Part shown: positions 16,432-24,148 of the stretch, one piece after another | Numbering within the stretch: the stretch's first letter is position 1 | Layout of the letters: the number at the start of each line of letters is the position of its first letter | Assembly (NCBI RefSeq): GCF_002270415.1 | Contig: NZ_NNRI01000022.1 | Location: 744,001-808,000, forward strand | DNA length: 64,000 nucleotides | Origin: Mesorhizobium sophorae | GTDB lineage: Bacteria > Pseudomonadota > Alphaproteobacteria > Rhizobiales > Rhizobiaceae | Direction: 5' to 3' | The notes under the pieces: generated by a model | What the model saw: only the letters and a program-made list of their open reading frames with translations | The model's database searches: none | What the model was told of the DNA's origin: nothing | Program-made: the position numbers and the translations under genes

Positions 16432-17493
16432 TCAGGCGAGCTTCACCAGCATCAGGCTGAAGCAGCCGATGAACAGGAAGGCCGAGAAGGCCAGCGCCAG
16501 CGGGCGCAGGCCGCGCGAGCGCAGCTGTGAAATGTCGGCTTGCAGGCCCATGGCGGCCAGCCCCATGGTCAGCATGATGGTGGTGGCGAGCGCCATCGCC
16601 GACTTCACGTCGGCCGGCACGCTGACGAGGCTGTTCAACGCCACGACGGCGACGAAGGCGGCGACAAACCAGGGCATGGGCGGCCGTGCCGCCGACTGAT
16701 TTCTGCTCTTGCGGCGCGCCATCAGGCCGAGCGCGATGACCATCGGCGCCAGCATGGCGACGCGGGTCAGCTTGGCGACGGTGGCGATCTCGCCGGACTG
16801 GGTGCCGTTCTGGAAGCCGGCGCCGATGACTTGCGCCACCTCATGGATCGAGGCGCCGGCCCACAGGCCGAAGGCGTGCTGGTCGAGGCCGAGCACGGGC
16901 GCCAGCAGTGGGAAGCCGAGCATGGCGACGGTGCCGAACAGCGTGATCGAGGCGACGGCGTAGGTGACGTCCTCATCGCGCGCATCGGTGACGATGTTGG
17001 TGGCGACGATGGCCGAGGCGCCGCAGATCGAGGTACCGGCGGCGATCAGCTGCGCCAGCTTGGCGTCGACGCCGATCAGCCGGCCGAGCGTGATGGTGAA
17101 GAGGAAGGTGGAGCCAAGCGTCAGCGCCACGATGCCGACGCCGCCGGCGCCGATCGACACCACCTGGCCAAGCGTCAGCTGGAAGCCGAGCAGCACGATG
17201 GCGAAGCGCAGCAGCCGGCGCTGCGAAAACGCGATGCCGGCCTTGGCGTGGGCGGGGGTGCCGAGCACGTTGGAATAGATCATGCCGGCGACGACAGCGA
17301 GGATCATCGGGCTGAACAGAGCGAAGCCGGACACATTGCGGGCCGAGAAGGCGACGCCTGTGATCATCGCGACCAGCACGATGCCGGGCACAACGCCGTT
17401 CCACATCGAATTGAGCGACTTTCGACCTTGGTCGAGTTCGGCGGAAATCAGGCTCTTCGGAATATCGTTCGCGATGTGGGTAAGGGAAGACAA
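16432..17493 (-). CDS. YeiH-family putative sulfate/anion exporter
   Basis: Polytopic inner-membrane protein of the YeiH (UPF0324) family with about ten hydrophobic segments and the conserved G-A-S-I-C-G-A-S-A-I-V-A-type block (here A-G-T-S-I-C-G-A-S-A-I) and S-I-H-E-V-A-Q-V-I-G. The family is annotated as putative sulfate exporters without firm proof. Start choice is uncertain: a TTG at 17493 with GGAG seven bases upstream gives 353 residues and is used here; an ATG at 17406 and a TTG at 17550 are alternatives. It is convergent with msrC. Confidence 0.85.
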   Translation of the reverse strand: MSSLTHIANDIPKSLISAELDQGRKSLNSMWNGVVPGIVLVAMITGVAFSARNVSGFALFSPMILAVVAGMIYSNVLGTPAHAKAGIAFSQRRLLRFAIVLLGFQLTLGQVVSIGAGGVGIVALTLGSTFLFTITLGRLIGVDAKLAQLIAAGTSICGASAIVATNIVTDARDEDVTYAVASITLFGTVAMLGFPLLAPVLGLDQHAFGLWAGASIHEVAQVIGAGFQNGTQSGEIATVAKLTRVAMLAPMVIALGLMARRKSRNQSAARPPMPWFVAAFVAVVALNSLVSVPADVKSAMALATTIMLTMGLAAMGLQADISQLRSRGLRPLALAFSAFLFIGCFSLMLVKLA

Positions 17494-17629
17494 TGCAATG
17501 CTCCAGGCGTGTATGCCGGAGGAATGCCATTCCTGAACCAATCTTTCCAACGAATTATTTTCGTTAGAACGATCGATTTTAGAGAACGATTGCTGGTCTC
17601 ATCGCGCAAGCCGCCGCCGTCCTCTTCCG

Positions 17630-18016
17630 CTAGAGCTGCGCTTCGATGGCCGCCTTGTCGATGACCGACCAGACGTGCCTGATCCTGCCGTCGAGAAATT
17701 CATAGAAGACGTTCTCGCTGAAGGAGACCTTCCTGCCGTTGACGGGCAGGCCAAGGAAATTTCCCTTTGGCGTGCAGTTGAATTGAAGCCGGCTGGCTAT
17801 GAAAGGCGCGTCGGAAATCAGCAGCTGAATGTCGAAATAGAGGTCAGGGATCTCGGAAAAATCCCGCTCCAGCATCTTGCGATAGCCGGACAACCCGACC
17901 CGGTCGCCATTGTAGTGCACCTCGTCATGGACGAACCGGTGCAAGGTGCTCCAGTCCTGATTGTTGAGGCAAGCGATGTAGCCGCGATAGGTGTCGGCAA
18001 GCTTGGTGTCGGTCAC
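17630..18016 (-). CDS. SnoaL-like ester cyclase family protein
   Basis: A 128-residue NTF2-fold protein of the SnoaL/ester-cyclase group: Y-R-G-Y-I-A-C-L-N-N-Q-D-W near the start, a Y-R-K-M-L-E-R-D-F helix, I-P-D-L-Y-F-D-I and a C-terminal R-H-V-W-S-V-I-D-K. Homologues bind small hydrophobic ligands; activity is not predictable. GTG start at 18016 with GGAG eight bases upstream. The gap on its left (17494-17629) contains no other gene. Confidence 0.8.
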   Translation of the reverse strand: MTDTKLADTYRGYIACLNNQDWSTLHRFVHDEVHYNGDRVGLSGYRKMLERDFSEIPDLYFDIQLLISDAPFIASRLQFNCTPKGNFLGLPVNGRKVSFSENVFYEFLDGRIRHVWSVIDKAAIEAQL

Positions 18017-18077
18017 GGCGATTGCTCCGATGATTTATGCCATGCCGACTTCTATCAACTCCGGTGCCTTGGCTAAA

Positions 18078-18111
18078 GCGCGTCGCGACTGAACGGAATC
18101 ATGCGATGCGC
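18078..18111. repeat. Short palindromic intergenic repeat
   Basis: GCGCGTCGC (18078-18086) and GCGATGCGC (18103-18111) pair except at one position. The intervening ACTGAACGGAATCAT matches a short intergenic palindrome I recall as frequent in Mesorhizobium and relatives. It marks the boundary between core-like genes on the left and the A/T-richer stretch on the right. Confidence 0.45.
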
Positions 18112-18172
18112 CTGGGTTGTTGCCCATCCATGTCGACGTACCAAAACCGCTGCGCGGTTGGGACGGCATGCA

Positions 18173-18403
18173 CTAGTGCCGTTTTTGCGCTGCCTTTTGG
18201 CGGCGAGATCTGACGGCTTCCAGCAGTTCGTGCTCGCTGGTGTGCGCTTTTCGGAAAAGGGCGACAACCATCATCGCCAAGATTTCCGCTTTCGGATCCA
18301 GAGGATCGAGATCCTCATCCGCGCATACCTGGTTGAACACACGTTCGCAAATCGCCAGATCATGATGGCTCAGGCAGGTGCGATTGGAGCGCCGGCGCAG
18401 CAT
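18173..18403 (-). CDS. Small hypothetical protein (rhizobial type)
   Basis: A 76-residue protein, M-L-R-R-R-S-N-R-T-C at the start, then L-A-I-C-E-R-V-F-N-Q-V-C and A-E-I-L-A-M-M-V-V-A-L-F-R. The helix-rich pattern with a C-x(n)-C pair resembles short unknown proteins common in rhizobia. The ATG at 18403 has AAAGG upstream; a longer frame to 18571 would overlap the next gene. It follows the HTH-like gene at 18520 on the same strand. Function unknown. Confidence 0.55.
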   Translation of the reverse strand: MLRRRSNRTCLSHHDLAICERVFNQVCADEDLDPLDPKAEILAMMVVALFRKAHTSEHELLEAVRSRRQKAAQKRH

Positions 18404-18519
18404 CTGCGCGAACCTTTCAGAGCCCGCCGCTCGTGCTTGCGGAGGGTCTTTTGCTGATGAACCGCCGAGGCGATGGACTGTTCGAGTGACACTATCGTCG
18501 ATAGTGTATTGGAAGCAGT

Positions 18520-18822
18520 TTACTCGCCGCTGGATGATTGCTGTGTTAAGAGACCCAGAATCAGCGCGCACTCGCGAGCTTTATACTGTCCAACAGTCAT
18601 GAGTTGATGGTAGTCCTGCCGTTTGTCCTCCGGGATATGAAAGCCACGTCGAAAGTCGGCCGCCTCTTTCGGAGTTCGAGTGCAACCGATCTTGCTGGCG
18701 GTGACTTTCAAGCTGGCCAATGAACACCCTATTTTTGCCGCAATATCCTTCAACGGTTCGTTGTTACCATATCCATCAAGAATGATCTTGCGACGAGCTT
18801 CGCTGTCGAGCTTTGTGTTCAT
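18520..18822 (-). CDS. Small HTH-like hypothetical protein
   Basis: A 100-residue protein with a likely helix-turn-helix: I-L-D-G-Y-G-N-N-E-P-L-K-D-I-A-A-K-I-G-C-S-L-A-S-L-K (about residues 14-40, in the order first helix, turn, recognition helix). The C-terminal half is helical. It has a strong GAGGAGG site before its ATG. The sequence is A/T-richer than the flanking genes, which suggests horizontal acquisition. DNA binding is inferred only. Confidence 0.6.
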   Translation of the reverse strand: MNTKLDSEARRKIILDGYGNNEPLKDIAAKIGCSLASLKVTASKIGCTRTPKEAADFRRGFHIPEDKRQDYHQLMTVGQYKARECALILGLLTQQSSSGE

Positions 18823-19054
18823 TCTGACGGCCTCCTCAACTACGACTTCATGATGCCCGATTCTATAAGCATCAGGTTGAAGAGTGTCGTTAGCTTCGCA
18901 TCCAGAAACTTATCTCGGCATTTATTTCTTACTGTAATCCAGCGTGATCGCCATTTCAGTGGACTCGAGTTCCGCCAGTCTTGCTAGAAGCCTGAGGTAC
19001 ACCACATGATTGAGAGGGGCATGGGCATACCGGAATCGGATATGGCACCATACG

Positions 19055-20194
19055 ATGGACACTAAGAGGCAAGACGAGCCCCCTGGGCAGACGCCGGAGC
19101 GTGATCGACGTCGTTGGCCGCGCGAGGCTCAATCCCATAACGAGGCTGCTCCGTCACTCGCGCCGGCGCTCAAGCCGCTGTCCTTTTCAACGCTCGAACT
19201 GGCGTCGCAGGATCAATTCGCCGCTTGGCAAGCGCATATGGCACCGCTTGTCGAGGTCAGGTTGCCGGATGACAAATCGCTGGACGATGGCTTTCCCGCC
19301 GGCCACACGGCTTGGAATCTCGGTGGCATGCTGATCGTTCAACAGCACGCGCCGGCGCATAGTTACATGCGTTCTGCCGCGAAGCTTCGGTCCAGCGCGA
19401 TCGATCACTGGTATATCGCCTTGCCACGTACCGGCCGCTCGTGGACGGAGGTCGATCGCCGCATTGCAGAAGGCCAACCGGGCAAATTGGAGATTAGATC
19501 GCTTGGCTACCCGTTTCGCGGCAGGACAACAGACTCCGAAAGCCTCCTTCTCTATCTGCCGCGTGATTTGTTCTCTGACGCCTCGGCAAACCTCGACGCA
19601 AGGAACAATTCAATTCTATCGGGCAACTTTGCCAACCTTCTGGTCGACCACGTCAACAGCATCGAAGCCAGCCTGCCCAGTCTCACGGCTGATGACCTGC
19701 CCCGCATCGTACACGCAACTCGAAGCATGATCATTGCCTGCCTCGCGCCTCCGGCCGAACATGCCGCGGCCGCCGAACAGTTGGCGAGTGTCGCGCTGAT
19801 GGAGCGAGCGCGTCGATACGTCCAGAACAATCTGGATGCGGCTCATCTGACACCGGATTCAATGTGCCGGGCGCTCGGCGTCTCGCGCTCTCGTCTCTAT
19901 CAGCTGTTCGAACCGAGCGGTGGTGTTCTCCATTACATACAAAGCCGCCGCCTTCTGGCAGCCCATGTTGCGCTTAGCGATGCGGCGGACAGGCGGCGCA
20001 TTGTCGAAATTGCCGAAGCCTTCGGGTTTAGTTCCGCGGCTAATTTCAGCCGGGCATTCAGCAAGGAATTCGGCTACAGCCCCCGCGAAGGCCGCGGCAC
20101 TGTGGTGTTGCCGCGTTCCGCCCACTCTGTTTCGCTTGCTGGACACGAGAAGGCCTCTTCCTTTGAAGGTTGGCTCAAGGCGCTCGGAAACTGA
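19055..20194 (+). CDS. AraC-family transcriptional regulator
   Basis: A 379-residue regulator with an N-terminal AraC-binding-like domain (starting at about residue 55, L-S-F-S-T-L-E-L) and a C-terminal AraC DNA-binding domain with two HTHs: M-C-R-A-L-G-V-S-R-S-R-L-Y-Q-L-F, then E-I-A-E-A-F-G-F-S-S-A-A-N-F-S-R-A-F-S-K-E-F-G-Y-S-P. The ATG at 19055 is chosen; an earlier in-frame start at 19010 has no better ribosome site. No target operon is adjacent on the same strand: the next gene is 347 bases away. Confidence 0.86.
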   Translation: MDTKRQDEPPGQTPERDRRRWPREAQSHNEAAPSLAPALKPLSFSTLELASQDQFAAWQAHMAPLVEVRLPDDKSLDDGFPAGHTAWNLGGMLIVQQHAPAHSYMRSAAKLRSSAIDHWYIALPRTGRSWTEVDRRIAEGQPGKLEIRSLGYPFRGRTTDSESLLLYLPRDLFSDASANLDARNNSILSGNFANLLVDHVNSIEASLPSLTADDLPRIVHATRSMIIACLAPPAEHAAAAEQLASVALMERARRYVQNNLDAAHLTPDSMCRALGVSRSRLYQLFEPSGGVLHYIQSRRLLAAHVALSDAADRRRIVEIAEAFGFSSAANFSRAFSKEFGYSPREGRGTVVLPRSAHSVSLAGHEKASSFEGWLKALGN

Positions 20195-20541
20195 ATACGG
20201 GGATCGGCGTTGCTGACGGGGCGGGCTCAAAAGAGGCTTGCCCGGGGGCGGGGAAGGCTACGCGGCCTCATGGACCACGATATCGTCGACCACAATATCT
20301 TCTTGCGGCACCCATCGCGCTATCAAATCGCATAGCTGATTCCCGCCAGTTCACGATCTGTTAACGAACTGTGACTGTTGATCGTTATCGACAATTTGCC
20401 GCCAATCACAGCGGAGCATTTATTGCAACTATTCTGCATGCGGCGCTTGTTAAGACAGCGAGTTGAAAGTTTGCCAAGCTTGACGTTTATGCTATTTTTA
20501 GACTGGGGGGCGCGAATCTGCACCGCTTATGGAGGTGGCTC
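20195..20541. other. Intergenic region with an inverted repeat before the GGDEF-EAL gene
   Basis: No gene is visible in these 347 bases. An inverted repeat TAACGA (20362-20367) / TCGTTA (20382-20387) with a 14-base spacer lies about 155 bases upstream of the next start. The last 100 bases are A/T-rich and end with a GGAGG ribosome site; a promoter for the GGDEF-EAL gene probably lies there, but no clear -35/-10 pair can be fixed. Confidence 0.45.
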
Positions 20542-22284
20542 TTGCGCCCAGAGGCATCAGGCGTCGGCAGGGAGAGTGAGGAGCCTTCCTTGAGCGATGC
20601 TCCACGTGCCGGCGAAGGGGTTCTCTTCGACCTTTTGGCGAACACGGCCGAACTTTTGTCGTTCTATGACCGCGACTTCCGCCTGACGCACTACGCAACA
20701 AGGCTCAAAGGCGTGTACGGAGCCGCGGTGGCGCTGGGCGCCGCCGTCTGGGAGATCTACCCGAGCTTTCTCGATGCGAGGTATCGCGACGAATTTCTTC
20801 GTGTCTTCGAGGGTGGCTCTCCGGCAAGCCTCGACCTGCCGCGATCATCGGGCGGAGCGCCCCGGTCGGTTTTTGTCTTCAGCACTGCAGATGGTGCCGG
20901 AATCATCGAATCAAGGGACCACGGCGGGCGGAGCGTTGCGGAGGAGCAAGAGCATGTAATTCTCCTCCATCAGGCAACGCACGACGCGCTGACCGGACTG
21001 CAGAATCGGCGGCGATTCGGCGAGCGGCTGCAGCAAGCAATGGTGGCCCTCGGCGGACAAAAGCCGAAAACCGCCCTGCTGCAAATAGACCTTGACGATT
21101 TTAAAGCGGTCAACGACACGCTCGGCCATGGAGCAGGCGATACACTTCTTCAGCTCGCGGCGGGTCGTATCCGCGACGCGCTGCAGGATGGTGAGTCCGC
21201 GTACCGGTATGCCGGCGATGAGTTCGCTGTAATCCAATTGGGAAAAGAGCAGCCAGCAGAGGCTGAGCGCCTCGCCGGGTCGCTGGTCGACGCATTCAAG
21301 CAACCTTTCGTCATCAACGGCATTCCCGTCTTCGTCGGCTCGAGTATCGGAATTGCTTTCGGGCCCGAGCACGGGACCGATGGCGAGCAGCTGATGAAAG
21401 CCGCTGACATTGCTCTTTACGCAGCCAAGACCGATGGACGCGGCTGCGCTCGAACATTCAACCGTTCGATGCTGCTCTTGCTCGAGCAACGCGAGAACCT
21501 GAGGCGCAGCCTTCGAACCGCGCTGGAGCGAGGCGAGCTTTATCTGGAGTATCAGCCGCTCATTCGGCCTCCCTCGTCGACGATCGGTTTCGAAGCGCTG
21601 CTGCGGTGGCGGCATCCCGACGTCGGAATCATCCCACCCAGCGTGTTCATACCGATCGCCGAAGCCGACGGTCTAATGGATGAGATTGGACGATGGGTGC
21701 TCGAGCAAGCCTGTCGCCAGGCATTGAAGTGGCCTTCTTCGCTGACAGTCGCGGTGAACCTCTCGCCGGCTCAGTTCCTTAGCGGTACGCTGACGGACAC
21801 GGTCGCGCAGGTTATCGACGAAGTTGGAATCCGGGCCGACAGACTAGAACTTGAGATAACCGAGACGGTCCTTCTTGAGAAGACGATCGACAATATCGAT
21901 ACGTTGAATACTCTGAACGTCTTGGGAATACGAATTTCGCTCGACGACTTCGGAACATACTATTCGTCGTTGAGCTACCTTAAGAACTTTCCCTTCGACA
22001 CCTTGAAGATCGATCAGTACTTCATTGCGGACCTGGAGGCCGATCTCAAAAGCCAAACGATCGTGCGATCCATCATAAATCTGGCGCACGGCCTGGGAAT
22101 AAGTGTCACTGCCGAGGGGGTGGAGACGTCGGCTCAGGCACGGTGGCTGATCAAGGAAAATTGTGATTGCCTGCAAGGTAATCTCCTGGGGCGGCCGCTC
22201 GGAGCCGAGGCAACCAGCGATTTCATCAGGCGGTCCCCGCCGAAGGTGGTACGGGAGATGGAGAAATCAAATCGGGCGCTCTAG
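20542..22284 (+). CDS. PAS-like-GGDEF-EAL c-di-GMP enzyme, probably a phosphodiesterase
   Basis: A 580-residue cytoplasmic protein. An N-terminal PAS-like region (about 25-130) is followed by GGDEF (140-305) and EAL (320-570) domains. The GGDEF motif reads A-G-D-E-F (224-228), which is degenerate at its first Gly, and no I-site is present, so cyclase activity is doubtful. The EAL domain keeps E351, N406, E438, D468, D469, K489, E525 and Q545, so c-di-GMP hydrolysis is likely; loop 6 reads D-D-F-G-T-Y-Y-S-S, with Tyr in place of a usual Gly. TTG start with GGAGG six bases upstream. It lies 167 bases before the partner-switch operon. Confidence 0.87.
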   Translation: MRPEASGVGRESEEPSLSDAPRAGEGVLFDLLANTAELLSFYDRDFRLTHYATRLKGVYGAAVALGAAVWEIYPSFLDARYRDEFLRVFEGGSPASLDLPRSSGGAPRSVFVFSTADGAGIIESRDHGGRSVAEEQEHVILLHQATHDALTGLQNRRRFGERLQQAMVALGGQKPKTALLQIDLDDFKAVNDTLGHGAGDTLLQLAAGRIRDALQDGESAYRYAGDEFAVIQLGKEQPAEAERLAGSLVDAFKQPFVINGIPVFVGSSIGIAFGPEHGTDGEQLMKAADIALYAAKTDGRGCARTFNRSMLLLLEQRENLRRSLRTALERGELYLEYQPLIRPPSSTIGFEALLRWRHPDVGIIPPSVFIPIAEADGLMDEIGRWVLEQACRQALKWPSSLTVAVNLSPAQFLSGTLTDTVAQVIDEVGIRADRLELEITETVLLEKTIDNIDTLNTLNVLGIRISLDDFGTYYSSLSYLKNFPFDTLKIDQYFIADLEADLKSQTIVRSIINLAHGLGISVTAEGVETSAQARWLIKENCDCLQGNLLGRPLGAEATSDFIRRSPPKVVREMEKSNRAL

Positions 22285-22349
22285 CGCCTTGCACCCTTTG
22301 TAAGTGGACAGTCGTCGAAACGATCGACGCAGATGCCACGCAATTCTTC

Positions 22350-22370
22350 GAGTCAGTGCGGGACTGACTC
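22350..22370 (+). terminator. Perfect hairpin between the GGDEF-EAL gene and the partner-switch operon
   Basis: GAGTCAGT-GCGGG-ACTGACTC, an 8-base perfect stem with a 5-base loop, 66 bases after the GGDEF-EAL stop and 82 bases before the next start. No T run follows. It may be a terminator or an operator for the next operon. Confidence 0.5.
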
Positions 22371-22451
22371 ATTGCGAGACGGTCAAATTTCCGCCTCGGA
22401 GGCCATCGCCCCACCAGGGCTCAAATGCTGATGGAATAAGTGAGGATGCCG

Positions 22452-22973
22452 ATGGTACCTGTCCAACATGACCTGGCTGGCGAGCCGACTTTTGAGCCCA
22501 TGATCCAGATCGACATGGAAATCAAAGCTTTTGTCTCCGCTTGGAGACACTGCGATTATGTGTCGACATACATGGCCCGGATGATCAGTCAAAATAGATC
22601 AGACTCGGTCCGGCATTCAAATCTCTTTTCCTCTGCCTTCAACGAACTGCTGGAAATTGCCTTTCGTACGCGCCACGCCGACGGCGAGTTGGCATGCAGG
22701 GTGTCTCGCCATGGCGCCACGGACAGGATCGAGCTGACATTCCCATGCGTGCCAGGGGAGCGCCAATTCTACGAAGAAGCGATGTCGCAAGTCGCAGGAT
22801 TCGAGGCCAGGGAGCGGTACCTCAATTCGGTGTCTGGGGATATCGCGCCAAGCCGGGAGGTCGTACTCCTGGAACTGGCTGTCGACTACAACGCCACACT
22901 CAGGGTCGAGGAAGCCGATGGGGATGCAATCAAGCTTGTCGTGGATCTTCCTCTCGAAGGCCTGCAACATTGA
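22452..22973 (+). CDS. Degenerate GHKL kinase-like protein (slr1658-like)
   Basis: A 173-residue protein related to the kinase at 26513-27073. Both have A/S-W-R-H-C near residue 33, then an R-H-S element leading into an N-box: F-N-E-L-L-E-I-A (63-70) here, A-N-E-L-I-E-N-A there. The metal-binding Asn is Ile here, and no G-box (G-x-G-L-G) is found, so ATP binding is unlikely. I infer a pseudo-kinase that binds a STAS partner. The ATG at 22452 has GAGG six bases upstream; alternatives are 22440 (GTG) and 22446. The stop overlaps the next gene's TTG start, giving translational coupling. Confidence 0.7.
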   Translation: MVPVQHDLAGEPTFEPMIQIDMEIKAFVSAWRHCDYVSTYMARMISQNRSDSVRHSNLFSSAFNELLEIAFRTRHADGELACRVSRHGATDRIELTFPCVPGERQFYEEAMSQVAGFEARERYLNSVSGDIAPSREVVLLELAVDYNATLRVEEADGDAIKLVVDLPLEGLQH

Positions 22974-24148
22974 GCCCTTACGACCTTCCCCCACGCTTCA
23001 AGGCGCAATACGACGCGAACAATCAGGAGTTCTCCATATCGGGGGTGGTCCGGCCTCAGGCGATCGATGAGCTTGGGCCCAGCATAGCGTTGCTTCGCGA
23101 TGCGATCAGTCGTGTGCGCGGCGTTCTCTACGTCAATGTCAGACGCCTGACGCAGATGAACAACGCCGCGTTTCACGCCTTTTCGCAGATCATCCTTGAC
23201 GCCTGTCGCGCTCGACCCGATCTCAAATTCGTCGTCATCACGTCAAGCGTCGTCGGATGGACCTCACGAAAATTCGGTCGCTTGAGCGGAATCGAACCGA
23301 ACATCACGGTCGAGGAGTATGACAGTAAATTCTATCCTGGGCAGGGCTTCCTCGAGGAAGGCGGGTTCGTTCCGATCCTGCGCACACAGACAAAGATGAC
23401 CTGGCGCCACGAGCGTGCAATCTTGCCGCGACACGGCATGAGGCCCGGGATCGTCATGGCCGACATCTGTTGCGGGATCGGTGATTTCGCCTTGCTGGTG
23501 CAGAAGGAGTTCGAGCCATCGCGGATCGTCGCCCTCGACCACTCCATGTCAAGCCTCAACTATGCTCGACGCGTGATGCGGGAGTTCGATATCCGGGGCG
23601 TGGAATATACCTATGGCGATGCGTCGGAGATGCTGCTTGACGAAGCGCAGTTTGACTTGGTCACCTGCCGGCATTCCCTTCAAATCTTCAATCGACCAGA
23701 ACTCATCCTCAAGGAGCTCTACCGCATATGCAAGCCAGGCGGTCGGGTCTATATCACCAACGAGAAGAATTCGCATTGCCTCGGCGAGCCGCGCGCCGAG
23801 AGCATTCGCTGGACCTACAACGAGGTGGCGAAGCTGTTCGGGTATTTCGAGATGGACGTCGAGCTTGGGCCCAAGAGCCGGCGATACCTGATCGAAGCCG
23901 GATTCGAAGATATACGTGTCGAGACCTTCATGGTCACTAATCTGGACGGTGATCCGCAGGACTTCGCCGATGTCATTGTAGCCTGGGCGGATGTCTATGC
24001 GGGCGAGATGGCGACCAGACGCGGCGACGGACCGGAGTTCGTTGCACGGTTCCGGCAGGGCTTCCAGGACCACATTTTCGCTGCGCTCCACCCCAAGGGT
24101 TATGCGGGTTGGCCGATTTGGGTCGCATCGGGGCGGCGGCCGCAATGA
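22970..24148 (+). CDS. STAS-like domain fused to a SAM-dependent methyltransferase
   Basis: A 392-residue two-domain protein. Residues 1-130 form a STAS/slr1659-like domain that aligns with the antagonist at 27090-27428 (Y-V-N-V-R-R-L-T-Q-M-N-N-A-A-F). The Ser-Ser-Gly of the antagonist is Asn65-Ala66-Ala67 here, so the usual phosphorylation site is missing. Residues 150-390 form a class I methyltransferase with motif I D-I-C-C-G-I-G (165-171), acidic D190 and C-K-P-G-G-R-V (254-260). TTG start overlapping the previous stop (TTGA); the C-terminus overlaps the phosphatase start by four bases. The substrate is unknown. Confidence 0.8.
   Translation: MSPYDLPPRFKAQYDANNQEFSISGVVRPQAIDELGPSIALLRDAISRVRGVLYVNVRRLTQMNNAAFHAFSQIILDACRARPDLKFVVITSSVVGWTSRKFGRLSGIEPNITVEEYDSKFYPGQGFLEEGGFVPILRTQTKMTWRHERAILPRHGMRPGIVMADICCGIGDFALLVQKEFEPSRIVALDHSMSSLNYARRVMREFDIRGVEYTYGDASEMLLDEAQFDLVTCRHSLQIFNRPELILKELYRICKPGGRVYITNEKNSHCLGEPRAESIRWTYNEVAKLFGYFEMDVELGPKSRRYLIEAGFEDIRVETFMVTNLDGDPQDFADVIVAWADVYAGEMATRRGDGPEFVARFRQGFQDHIFAALHPKGYAGWPIWVASGRRPQ

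Noticed and set aside
16540..17664. Long plus-strand open frame opposite the YeiH-family gene
   Set aside because: Its translation is H/D/Q/R-rich with no domain pattern; the opposite strand encodes a recognisable membrane protein.
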